Shown: positions 22,266-33,562 of the stretch, piece after piece
How positions within the stretch are numbered: position 1 is the first letter of the stretch
Layout of the letters: every line of letters begins with the position of its first letter
The notes under the pieces: model-generated
Told to the model about the DNA's origin: nothing
Databases searched by the model: none
Seen by the model: the letters and a program-made list of their open reading frames with translations, nothing else
Position numbers and translations under genes: made by a program
Assembly (NCBI GenBank): GCA_013339895.1
Contig: JABACO010000007.1
Location: 8,031,217 to 8,095,216, forward strand
Reading direction: 5' to 3'
Length of the DNA stretch: 64,000 nucleotides
DNA from: Ephydatia muelleri
Lineage: Eukaryota > Porifera > Demospongiae > Spongillida > Spongillidae

Positions 22266-23270
22266 CAAGGGTTATGGCAAGTTGGAAAGTTTTATACACG
22301 ACTAGAGGATTATGCGAGTGCGTAGCAAATAGCCTTACGTGCGCCGTGTTGAATACTGCCATGGGAGGCGGCGAGGCGCAAGATTACTGCAACCGTTGGA
22401 ATTCCCTAGAAGCCATTAATTTGGTACGATCGTCTTGCAAAGTGAGAAGTCCTCTTCTTTTTTCTCTTAAGCCGAAATAATTTGCAAACGGAGGCTAGCT
22501 TAGTTCAAGGCGGTGGAGAATGGGCGGAACAAAGAAGTTATCGAAATTTATTTTAGAATGGGAGAGGGTTAATTGGTTGTACGTATCAGCGATAATTATC
22601 TCTGGTAAATCAGGTTGTATGCCTTAATTGTGCGAATCGAGCTGGAAATGTGCATTAACTTTGCACAGGTGTATCTCCGTAACGGATAAAGTATCAAAAG
22701 CGACAGGACCCCTATACCTATACACCGAATTTGATGCGAGTTGAACGTTCCTACCTGAAGTTGTGGAGGTTTTGAACCCCATGGGGTATCGGATCTCGTA
22801 ACGTCGGCACTGCACTTGTGCAAAACACCAAAGTATACTTTCACACGCAAAACTACTAGTAGTATCAAGTAATGAAAATAGGAAGCAAATAGTGTTAAAT
22901 TTCGGAAGTTATAGTGATTCAAACGCGATGCATTTTTATAACTCTTAGAATAAAAAAGTTTTGCCGTGGCCGTTCAAAAGAAATGCTGATAAATATAAAA
23001 TGATAATAATATTAATAAAATGGCACCTTACACCTGACACAGGCGTAGGGAAGACAGCAACTCTCCATTCTCTTTGTTTCTCCATTGGAGAATTTCCATT
23101 GAGTGACACTACCAAGTCAACAGAAACCAAATCGAACAGATATTGTGACTTTTGATGAGGAATCACCCTACATCAGCAGCTCTTTCACTTTTCGGTAGTC
23201 ATCTCCGACAGAACCGAGGCTATGCCACCCATGCACCTGTGGAACAATGGAATACAACTAGGGGAGGAAA
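22266..23270. other. Non-coding, with a decayed copy of the 24-kb gene exon
   Basis: At about 22775-22845 the plus strand reads PHGVSDLVTSALHLCKTP, closely resembling PHGVVTSALCLCKKP at 24265-24309. This is a fragment of the same sequence family. Nothing else is recognised. Confidence 0.45.
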
Positions 23271-23274
23271 TTGG

Positions 23275-23352
23275 GTGGACCCCGGGCCGGAATTGAACCC
23301 CAATACCTTGAACTTGTGAAGCTCTCGTCGTAACCACTACACCACAGTGCAC
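23275..23352 (-). repeat. tRNA-derived SINE head 1
   Basis: On the minus strand this starts gtgcactgtggtgtagtggt (box A, TGGTGTAGTGG) and about 50 bases later has ggttcaattcc (box B). The spacing fits an internal RNA polymerase III promoter. The acceptor stem does not pair, so it is a tRNA-derived SINE head and not a tRNA gene. Confidence 0.65.
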
Positions 23353-23436
23353 TAGCTTGAAGTAATACAGTTGGAACTTATACTTATGTAGATAAGCCCC
23401 AAAATTATAATAAAAGGACAAAAAAAATTATTCCAA

Positions 23437-23500
23437 GGGGGATTTGAACCTAGTGCCTCTTGATTCCTAATCACTGCATTTATCGCCTCAACCGTGGGAG
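23437..23500 (-). repeat. tRNA-derived SINE head 2
   Basis: On the minus strand a second tRNA-like unit has ggttgaggcgataaatg (box A-like) and a consensus box B, ggttcaaatcc. It lies about 100 bases upstream of head 1 in the same orientation. It could be a separate SINE or a dimeric family. Confidence 0.5.
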
Positions 23501-24003
23501 TAATTCAATGAATATTGCTTAATCCGCGAACGTTGATTTACCGTTTTGTTTTCTTCTTACTTTACGGAACTGCCTTCCCCAATTGAGCTAGCGTAAGTTT
23601 TCCTTGTGCACGTGAGTCAAGTCACAGCGATTATATTGATCATTACATGTACGTTAATTTATTTTCGCGGCAACGTTCTCATTTGTTGTCACAAGAGCAA
23701 AGGTGCATTTTCATGGGTGGCGTAGGTAATTGCTAGTTTTTATATTGGCATACTCAGTGCAATAATAAAAAAGCATACTAATCGTACTTTTCACGGTTCA
23801 GTAATAACGACTCCCCCTCTCCCCTAAGCGAGTTCACCTTCACCATTGGATTTTTTTTCTTTCTTTTTTTTCGTTTTAATTCAAATCGCGTACTAGTATT
23901 TTTACATACGTGTACGCTAAGTGTGATTGCGCTTACGCAGTACTGGAAATGACGGCAAAATGAATTAATAACTTTGCCTCAGTCACACGTGTTCACAATT
24001 ACT

Positions 24004-24312
24004 ATGCCAGGAAAAAAAACAGGAGAAAGAAAGAAAAAACGAAAGAAGCGGCGGCAATGTGTCAAGACATTACAAAAGCAGGTGGGGGTGGTTGGAGATG
24101 ATAGTTTGACTGGTCAGGTTGTAGCTGGGAGGTTAGATGAGACAACGGCAAGCACAACAGATGATAGCGCTAGCCTGAGCGGGAGTGTTGTTGAAGTGCC
24201 TTGCAATACAGTCGTTGTTGCTGATGGTAGGGAAACTGAGCATAACCCTATTTTGTTTCCCGTACCACATGGCGTCGTGACGTCGGCATTGTGCTTGTGC
24301 AAGAAACCATAG
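24004..24312 (+). CDS. Hypothetical basic/acidic protein or first exon
   Basis: A frame of 102 codons begins with a strongly basic run (KKTGERKKKRKKRRQC, a likely nuclear localisation signal). It continues with a Ser/Thr/Val-rich acidic linker and ends PHGVVTSALCLCKKP. The last block recurs in decayed form at 22775-22845, so it belongs to a repeated family. It may be the 5' exon of the coding material at 25107-26178, but no joining splice site could be shown. Confidence 0.35.
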   Translation: MPGKKTGERKKKRKKRRQCVKTLQKQVGVVGDDSLTGQVVAGRLDETTASTTDDSASLSGSVVEVPCNTVVVADGRETEHNPILFPVPHGVVTSALCLCKKP

Positions 24313-25106
24313 ATATTATAGTTAGAGGGATTGGAAATGGCGCACGTGAGCCATTGAACCCCATGTTAATTGAGTGACTGGCTATCCTCCCCCTTTGGAT
24401 TTTTTATTTATTTTTTAGCTACGTCAAAACAAGGTACGTGTCTGGATTCTTTATTGCGTTTAGATTTCGGCAACGTTTAAAGTTTTTTTGTACGACATAC
24501 AGAAGAAGAGATACAATTATCTTCGCGCGTAGCTCCAGTTTCAAACTTGCGGGTGTTACGGCCTTTTAGATAACTTGTAGTCCTTTTTTTTAAGTAAATC
24601 GGATAGTGGTCGCGTTTCTACACAGCAACGCATAGGTTTTACATAGTTTGCTCGTTAGTAACAGCGCGATTTGATTAAAACAGCTTTTTTAACACGTATT
24701 AGAACTTGCGGGTATAACGTAGTCACGTTTGTATTTAAAAATGATACAATACCACTGCCAGATAGAACATAGATTTTTACACAGCAACGTCTGATTTTCT
24801 ATCGTGATGCTACTATGGGAAATTTTATATAAATTTTCAAAGTGCTACCGGTTTTCCGCATCATTAATTTCTGCATATATTAATATCAGCGATTTCTGTA
24901 AGTCAGAGATTTCTGATACACATGCATCCAATTACTTGTAAAATATCCTATTTGTTCATATTTCTCCCACTGAGATCTTTCTACTAATACACATAGCCCA
25001 CACCTGGCCTGTCCAGAGTTACATTTTCGGATTTACCTCATCCCTATAATTCATTAGACGTACACATGCATTGTGACAAACTAATAAGTGCATGCTGTTT
25101 TTTCAG

Positions 25107-26178
25107 AACGTACACTGGATGTATTCACTTGGTAACAGAAGATTTCGACTTGACTGCCGTACTGTGTGTAAAAGGAAAACAAGCTGGTTTAAGTGAACCT
25201 CAGCCCCGGCTTACACTAACTGTCTCCATTCCTCTGGATTTACTTCCTTTGAAGGTATGTAATATCATACGTAATATCATGTATGGTATGATATTAAGTC
25301 TGCTCTTCGAAAGGTATCAGTACCATTTCAAATCCTGTCGGAATGTCATGTGCAGAAACTGGTTGATATCCCAAAGTTTATGAAGCTTTCCACAAGGTGT
25401 TTGTTAGAGTTCATGTATGTCTCTTTTGTATTTATGTTGAGAACTTCACAGGCTGGGAAAAGAGTATAGAAGAGTCATGCATGACATTTTACAAAGTCAG
25501 CGTGATTGATGGTATTCCCAAAGTGCAACAGAGCCTTTGCATATCAGCTGATGGCTTCACCTGGAGTCTTGCAATGTGTGGATATGCAGTACCAAGTTCA
25601 TGCCTGGCCACTAGGAAACTGCCTTCTACTATCAAATCAGGTAAGCTAGCTACTTGTTACTTGTAATAAATATTGATGTGTCTGACATCATCAGTTAATT
25701 TATATTTCGCAGCCGCAGATGCAGTTTTAGTAATGCAGGTAGTGGATAGCAGTAAAGTGTGTACAGGAAACAATGATGTCCAGTTTGCAACATTGATGCC
25801 AAAATTTATAAACCATCAAACGGAAGGTATAAAAAATAATTCCTGCATACATTGGAACTTAATCATGCATTATATTTGTGTCACGATATGCTTAGATCCG
25901 TCTGTCGCATTTGTAGAGTCATCCTGCCTTGGCAAACCTACTATACGTCACTCTCTTGTGTACACATGATGTATCTAGATGTTCAAGGTGTGAAGCATAC
26001 AGAAGTTGTCTTTTTGCTATGATGCGACGATCTGATCAAGACACAACAGATCATAGCAGTCACGGCAACTACCGATATTTAACATATGCACAACTTGTCA
26101 CTAGGCTACACAATTTCTTCTCCATCCAACCACTCACAAAGGCAAATCTTCTGACTGTAATCCAAAGTTTAACAATTT
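25107..26178 (+). pseudogene. Multi-exon gene of a repeated, probably transposon-derived family
   Basis: Exon-like blocks with splice signals are: 25107-25254 (after ttttttcag, before gtatgt; contains VTEDFDLTAVLCVKGKQ); a small block near 25350-25391; 25452-25639 (FYKVSVIDGIPKVQQSLCIS, before gtaagc); 25713-25826 (VLVMQVVDSSKVCTGNNDVQ); and from 25894 to the stop at 26178 (KPTIRHSL, then CSRCEAYRSCLFAMM and SSHGNYRYLTYAQL). The C-x2-C pair and the NYRYL block are, from memory, typical of a large cnidarian/sponge transposase-like family. A frame change near 25955 suggests decay. The 3' end overlaps the convergent minus-strand gene by a few bases. Confidence 0.45.
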
Positions 26179-27065
26179 AGAGTATCGTCTTCATTATAAA
26201 ACTCTGTTGATGCCATGGCCCAAGAGAACAAGACATCTTCGTTCTTAGTCAGCAAATCCTGCAAATTTTTCACATCCAATGTAGGATGTTGGGGACTAGT
26301 TGATGTACTTGTCTTCTCATCTCTTCCTCCATTGCATAAATCACTGGGTACACTATATCTTTCACGTGCCAAAGTCCACCACGATCTATCATATCTATCC
26401 AAGCAGACGAATCATGTGGATGCTCACTTGAATTCTCATCACGTAACATCTCCAAACCCGACAATAATTTCAACTTTAAGGGTAACGGACGTTTTGAGTG
26501 CTCAATGTTCTCAGTTACCTTTCTAAGAACGTATCCAGCAGCATATCGTAATGCGTTCTCCTCACTTTGTGTGATAGGCTGAATGTCATTCTCAGAATGA
26601 TCAATAATTCTTGTTCTTACTTGAATCATCTTCCTAAACAGTATCACTGTAATGTCCTGTGACAAATGTGGATGCACTGTTTCTTTAGTAACTTTTAAAA
26701 AGAAGGATTTTCATTCCTAAACTGAGATGAAATTTGCAGTTCGTGAAAAAAAGTTTTTTCTCTGCCTTTACTCATTCTCTTTGTGTTTAAAAGCAATCTT
26801 GTAGCTTTAGAAAGATTTGAATGAAGATGTTTACCAATTCGCTGTTGTTCTCTGGCTTTTTCATCCAAATATTCAATACTTTAGCTGCCGTTAAACAATT
26901 GGAAGCCACTGGAGATGGCAATTGGTAGCTGTCCTCCACTAAAATCGCGTCAACAGCTTCAATGAAATTCTGTACCGCTAAGGAAAACACACCACTTATT
27001 TCAAATAATGAGTTGCATGCGAACTAAGTTTACTCACTGTCGTCTAGGATATCTTCACAAGCCAT
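26169..27065 (-). pseudogene. Transposon-related gene, convergent, minus strand
   Basis: A start exon encodes MACEDILDD (27065 down to about 27039, followed by gtgagtaaac). The second exon begins after tccttag near 26979 and has FIEAVDAILVEDSYQL and REQQRIGKHLHSNLSKATRL. After a frame change near 26695 it continues as VHPHLSQDITVILFRKMIQV, ENALRYAAGYVLRKV and WIDMIDRGGLWHVKD, ending in NEDVLFSWAMASTEF and a stop at 26169-26171. The NALRYAAGYV and DRGGLWHV blocks belong to a multi-copy marine-invertebrate family of unknown biochemical role, probably transposon-derived. Confidence 0.5.
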
Positions 27066-27309
27066 CGTTCAGAATTCTAAATAGTGCCCGAATGTGCGGA
27101 GTGTAGGTGTTAACTAGTGTTGATTGGGCTTGTTTCCAATCCCTGTAACTATGATATCTATGAAGAAACCAAAGTATATTTACATACTGCGAAATGATTT
27201 ATTATGACGTGTTGAAAAGAGCATTGATATGATATGAAAAGAGGAAGCCGATATAATGCACTGGGTACTTTCTTTACAAGCACAGACATCTGACAGATCG
27301 ATACATACA

Positions 27310-27690
27310 CATGTATTGACACAAGGTACCACATTATCACCTTAGTGCATCATCGATTGTCGTCTCACATCGCGTAGTAAGAGCATAATATCAATGGTAA
27401 CGGTAGGTAGCTACATGTACGTGTACGACATACCTTTGGGTGACTTTATATCGGTAGTACTCTTTTGATGGCATTCCAGTATATATTTAGCCACTCCGTA
27501 TCGCACTCTATTTGCCAAGCAACCAGGTTCAGAACTCTTCCAATACCGTTGCCTTTTAGCAACCCGTTTCTTTTCTGGCTCTGTTTGATACTTTTCATGT
27601 TCAGCGGTCCGTTTCTTTTGTGGTTCGCCCGACTTTTCACACTCAGCGGTCTGTTTGTTCGATTTTATTCATCAAAAACTCAGATAAGAT
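27310..27690 (-). repeat. Partial third copy of the 40-kb/46-kb duplicated block
   Basis: This matches 41265-41640 and 47620-47960 (cacaaggt.ccac, cgacatacctttgggtgac). On the minus strand it carries the same Lys/Arg-rich exon (compare KKRVAKRQWYWKRSEPGC in the 41-kb copy). Confidence 0.6.
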
Positions 27691-27754
27691 GAAATATCTA
27701 GCTGCAAATTTCTATAAACAAGCCCACAGGAAATGAGCATTACATTTTTGGGTG

Positions 27755-28264
27755 TCATGCTTGATCCTGATCGTCCACAACTAGCCACTTCCGCTGCCTC
27801 ATCAGATCTAACACGTGACGAACAACGACCCGTTCGTTACTTGAGTGCTTATCTCGCACAAGGGTACGCACAGCAAGGAGAACGTCATTCGACTTGGGTA
27901 TGCGCTGTTGTTTAGGAAGACGATTGGCGGGTGGCATGGCTACTTGAATCTGCTGATGGTGATGCCAATCACGATACACCAGCCCGACTGTTTTTGTCGA
28001 ATAACCAAGTAATGCAGAGACCCGTTGTTGGTAATGTCCCTTAGGCTTCTGTGCAGGGTTTTCCAACGGTTCCTTGGCATCTTTGGCTTGCAGCGAGTGG
28101 TATGCAACGAGAATATCTAGCTTTTGTTCCTCTGTAAGGGCGCGAGGCTGTTTGCTTTTCAATTCTGCGATTGTAGTCTCCAGGGATCTCAAGTTTAAAC
28201 AGCTCGCGTCCTCACTTGAAACAGCTATCTTCAATTGATGATGTGATGTTGTGCCAGGTCTCAA
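27755..28264 (-). CDS. Hypothetical helix-turn-helix protein, possibly transposon-derived
   Basis: An intact 169-codon frame. After a polar N-terminus it has ALTEEQKLDILVAYHSLQAK, then RVSALLGYSTKTVGLVYRDW, which looks like a helix-turn-helix, and a basic C-terminal part (VLLAVRTLVRDKHSSNERVV). The arrangement recalls the DNA-binding N-terminus of DDE transposases, but no catalytic domain follows; the downstream side runs into the dispersed repeat at 27310-27690. The product may be a truncated transposase. Function not known. Confidence 0.5.
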   Translation of the reverse strand: MRPGTTSHHQLKIAVSSEDASCLNLRSLETTIAELKSKQPRALTEEQKLDILVAYHSLQAKDAKEPLENPAQKPKGHYQQRVSALLGYSTKTVGLVYRDWHHHQQIQVAMPPANRLPKQQRIPKSNDVLLAVRTLVRDKHSSNERVVVRHVLDLMRQRKWLVVDDQDQA

Positions 28265-31077
28265 GTGTTAAAAATTCATGGTTGGTTTTGCAACCGCAGA
28301 TTGATACAAGCCACGTAAAAAGGTGAAAGTAGGGGAAAAAACTTCAGAAAAGTGTAGCTTAAGAGCGGAACACAGTTAAAATGTGCGAAAAATTTCTGTT
28401 TGTACTTCAAGCCCCATAGAAACAGACTATAGCAGAAAAAAATCAACGCGGTACCGAAATGAGTCCAAAATATGGAATTAAAAGAATTAATGTTTTTCGG
28501 TCTTGAAAAATTCAGCTTCTACATAGCGATAACATCATGTAAATACATAATCCCGGTATCGCAGATAAAAATACTATCCATTGATGCATGGACCTTGATA
28601 TATCTGCTTCATCGGACTACCGCATTTCTATATACTTCCTCGATGCTTTAAAGTCTCACCTAGTGAAACTATCCAACCAACTACACTTGAAAAATGTGAT
28701 TCTTCTAATTCATTCCATACTTGGACCTCATCCTTCATGTTGGAGCCAATTGCTGGATTACTGAAAGGAATTAAATATACTTCTGCTACCCTTCTGTAAC
28801 AATTGGTATACTTTTTGATCCTGTTTTTAGGTTTGCAGATCGAGCACTATGATAAACTGCAAGTTCAGATAAATGTTGCTGGTAACTTTCACTTTTTCCA
28901 CTCTTTTCTTTACAGGGGTCATTAGTGCCATATGGTAGAGTAGAAAAAGTTGAATATTTGATAAAAGTTGCCTTTTATGAAGTGGCCAATATTCTCACAT
29001 CCAAACAGTTACAATGCAGCATGAATGGCACTACTTTTAGATTCAGCTTTAGCAATCACCATTCTGCATCCACCCCATAAACGGACAACATAAATGCTCC
29101 AGTTATTACAAATAGGAAGTTATAACATTGTGTTTCATACACACCTCCATCATTTCTATAAGTTTGACAAGTGAATCTGTTGATAAGTTAAGCATATATT
29201 AGGGGAAATATCACTTGAGCATATTCAAGTATGACCAACAACAAGTATGTTCATGATTACATCATTATGACATCATAAAATCAATCCCATTGATGTTGCA
29301 TTAATGTACATGTACTTTAGGTATTCTTTTGAAACATTCATACCTATTACCATGCCAGGGTACCCTAGTACTTAGGTTTTGTATATTACATCTACATGTA
29401 GCAACCCAGGCTTTGAAAATATTAAAGTAGCACAGCTGCTAAGTGGGAAAGTCTTTTACATCATATTTAGTGGACTTAAAATGTTTGTTTCTGAAAAGCA
29501 AAAAGTGGTGGTGAAAACGATGATTGATATGAGAAATGTTGTGCTTGTTATGTAACACGATGTTTCACTTTTTATTGCTCATCTTTTCTTGTATGTGTCA
29601 TGTTTATAATTGGTTCCATGGGTGTGGTATTCGAACAATCATTTTAAATGAAGCATTGCTTCTACTCGCCCAGACATGTACATACATGTACAACAGGTGC
29701 TTCATTAAACAGTGTCGTTTTCGTAGAGCGACAGGGCAGCAGTTCAAAATCAGCTATTTGCTGGTCAAACACTGTCCTGATGGTTAAATAAGCACACTAG
29801 TGGGTAAACGTATGTGTTACTGGTTGAATGTGTCAATCTAATTCAAGTTCTCTTCAAACTCCACCCAATTATTATAATTCACATCCTCTTACAAGGTTCA
29901 TGCACCGTATAAGGCAACATTAATTAGTAGTATATTATTCTCTAAGTATACGAGCACTAGTACTGTCAGTGGATGCAATGAACTACATGTGACTTTACAA
30001 ACCCATGTAGCGGCAGTTTAAAAGTCCTGCGTAAATGCGATTTTGTATTGGGTGAGTTCAATTTTGTATCGAATTTTATGTACTGACTACACCACCGAGT
30101 TTTGTAGTGGTCCATGGCTTGCATGTTGTATATAAGGCAAGTCAGAGAACTAAGCTGTGTGGCTAACCCAGTGATAATATTATCTCTGGCTAATCACAAA
30201 TGAAAGCAGAGATAATCTTTGATGAAAGCAAAGGTGTCACCAGAATCTTAATGGCTACCATTTAATTTCTCCGATCCCTCCACTGCATTGGGGGCAGAAA
30301 CCTCTCAATCCCCACCTCAGCCTGTGCCCATCTTCTTTTATGCAGTGATTAAATGATAAAATTTGAGTTCCCTGTCCTTCCCACCTGAACACCTATTTAG
30401 AATGGCTCCACGCATGATATCAGCATGGCATAATTATAATGATGCATTAGAGTAACGGCAAAGCATGGCCTCCCATATAATAATGTAATCTGTTCTTGTT
30501 TAAATTGGCCATATATTAATCTTCGCGCTTTTGTTGTGCTTAAAAAAAAAAGAGTGCTTTCAAAACTGATGAGCAATAGCGTTTGGTGTGCAGGTAAATG
30601 TTACGTTATTTCGAGTTCTTTTATTCGTAAGGGAAGAGCTAGGATACTAATTTTCCAATGATATATATAATGCATGGTGCCTATCGAAATAATCATAATT
30701 GTATATGACAGTGTACATGTATTGAATTATAGTGATTTTAGGCAATGCAATGTAATTATGAATTTATGCACATAACAGATCTAATCATTTAGCAAATCAT
30801 GTAGTTTCTTGAACTTGCTTACTGTGTCCTGTAATAGATATAAATTCATAATTTCATAATTCCGTATTCCTCACTTCGTACTCAATTCCATCCATACAGA
30901 TACTACATGTATATCAATTTCATTTTCATTAAACAATTGTACCTTGTCCATGAAGAAACAAAAACTAATACAAGATAATTATAATGTAATTTTATCCACC
31001 TTATTCAAAGTAACATAAGTTTGATTTCATCAGGTTGATAGCAACATGGAAATATACATGTATGCATTTAGTTTACA
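28265..31077. other. AT-rich non-coding region with possible weak exons
   Basis: Most of this stretch holds nothing recognisable. On the plus strand there are open blocks at about 28625-28762 (ISIYFLDALKSHLVKL…), 28832-28880 after tttttag (LQIEHYDKLQVQINVAG) and 28917-29082 after ctttacag (VPYGRVEKVEYLIKVAFYEV, ending in a stop). They could be exons of a short gene, but the phases do not join cleanly. Confidence 0.25.
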
Positions 31078-31228
31078 TGGAAGGAGGAAGAGAGGAGGGG
31101 TGGAGGGATTGAGGCGAGAAGGGAGGGAAGGAGGGAGGAAAAGAGGACGGTAAGGAGGGCCGGAAAAGGGAGCAAGGAAAGAGGGAGGGAGAGATTGAAG
31201 GATGGACCGGAAAAGGGAGGATGGAGGG
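31078..31228 (+). repeat. Polypurine tract
   Basis: About 150 bases are almost entirely A and G on the plus strand (ggaaggaggaagagaggagg …), directly abutting the minisatellite. Such tracts can form triplex DNA. Confidence 0.8.
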
Positions 31229-33562
31229 ACAACACTGCAGACACTAGAAACAATGCAGACCCTGGAAACACTGCAAACACTTGAAACACTGGAAATACTT
31301 CAGATACTTGAAACACTGAATACTGGAAACACTGCAGACACTGGGAAAAAAAAACTGGAAGCAATAAAGACTAGATACTGCAGACACTGCATGGAAACAC
31401 TGCAAACACTGCAAGCAGTGCGGATATTGGAAACACTTCAGACACTGGAAACATTGGATACACTGCAGATACAAAAAGCACTGCAAACACTGCATACAGT
31501 GCAGACACTAGAAACACTACACACTGGAACACTGTACACACTGCAAATACTGGACACACTGCAGACACTCAAAACACTGGAAGACTGATGACACTGGACA
31601 CACTGCAAACACTGGAAACACTCTGACACTTGAAACACTGCGACACTGGAAACACTGCAGATACTGGAAACACTGCAGACACTCGACACTGAAAACACTG
31701 TGGACACTCGAAACACTGCAGACACTGGAAACACTGCACACACCGAAACACTGGAAGCACTGGAAACACTGGAAACACTGGAGACACTGGAGACACTGGA
31801 AACACTCCGACACTGGAAACACTGCAACACTGAAAACACTGTGACACTGGAAACACTGCAGATACTGGAAACACCAGAAACACTACAGCCACTGGAAACA
31901 TGGAAACACTGGAAACATGGAAACACTGCAACACTGGAAACACTGCAGACACTGCAAACACTGGAAACACTGGAAACACTGTAGACACTGAAAATACTGT
32001 AATCACTGGAAACACTGGAACACACAAACACTGTAGACACTGGAAATACTTCAGACAGCGAAAACACTGCAGATACTGGAAAGACTGGAAACACCGAAGA
32101 CACTGGAAACACTGCAGACACTGGAAACACTGCAGACACTGGAAACACTGCAACACTGAAAACACTGTGACACTGAAAATACTGCAGACACCGGAAACAC
32201 TGGAAACACTGCATATACTGGAAAGACAGGAAAAACCAAAGACACTGGAAACACTGCAGACACTTAAAATACTGCAGACACTGGAAACACTGCAAACACT
32301 GGAAACACTGCATATACTGGAAAGACAGGAAAAACCAAAGACACTGGAAACACTGCAGACACTGGAAACACTGGAAACACTGCAGACGCTGAAAATACTG
32401 CAGACGCTGAAAATACTGCAGACACTGGAAACACTGCAAACACTGCAGACACATGAAACACTGGAACACTAGAAACACTTTAGACACTGCAGACAGCGAA
32501 AACACTGCAGACACTGGAAACACTGCAAACACTGGAAACACTGCAGATACTGGAAAGACTGGAAACACCGAAGACACTGGAAACACTGCAGACACTGGAA
32601 ACACTGCAGACACTGCAATAACCGGAAAAAACTGCGAACATTTGAAGCACTGGAAATACTGTAGACGCTGAAAATACTGCAGACAGTGAAGCAATGCAGA
32701 TACTGCACACACTGGATCACTGAAAACATTTCAGACACTGGAAACACTGCATGACACTGGAAACACTGCATGACACTGGAAACACTAAAAACACTGCAGA
32801 CACTATAAACAAGGGAAACACTGCAGACACTGGAAACACTGCAGATAACTGCAGACACTTGAAACACTGGAACACTGGAATACTGTAGACACTGGAAATA
32901 CTACAGACAGAAAACATTGGAAACACTGCCGACACTGAAAACACTGCAGACACTTGAAATACTGGAAACACCTGCAGATACTGGAAACACAGCAGATGCA
33001 TGAAACACTGCAGACAATGGAAACAACGAAGACACTGGAAACACTGCAGACAATGGAAACAACGAAGACACTGGAAACACTGCAGACTCTGGAAACACTG
33101 AAAACATTGGAAACACTGAAAACACGTAAACACCGGAAACACTGGAAACACAACAGACACTTGAAACACTGGAAACACTACAGACACTGGAAACACTGCT
33201 GCACTGAAACACTGCAGATACCGCAGACACTGGAAACACTGGAAACATGGAAACACTGCAGACACTGGAAACACTGGAAACATGGAAACACTGCAGACAC
33301 TGGAAACACTGGAAACATGGAAACATGGAAACACTGCAGACACTGGAAACACTGGTAATACTGCATGGTAGTCTGGTACACTGGAAACACTGAGACACTG
33401 GAAAAACACTGTATATATTGCCGACTCATCACCGGAAACACTGCTGACACTTGAAATACTTGAACACTGGAAACACTGCTGACACTTGAAACACTGCAGA
33501 CACAAGAAACAATGAAGACACTGCTGACACTGCGAACAATGGGAACACTGGAAACACTGGAG
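31229..33562. repeat. 9-bp-unit minisatellite, about 2.3 kb
   Basis: The array is built of two alternating 9-bp units, ggaaacact and gcagacact, with point variants and occasional short or long units. Higher-order repeats are visible: the block starting gcatatactggaaagacagg occurs at 32211 and again 99 bases later, and a block with ggaaagactggaaacaccga occurs near 32077 and 32550. Because the unit is a multiple of three, long open frames occur in all six frames (TLETLQ, NTGNTADT, FQCLQC, VFPVSAVF types). Frequent unit-length changes break every frame, so they are not genes. Confidence 0.9.

Noticed and set aside
23275-23500. Functional tRNA genes
   Set aside because: Box A and B are present but the acceptor stems do not pair and the bodies are not cloverleaf-like, so SINE heads are the better reading.
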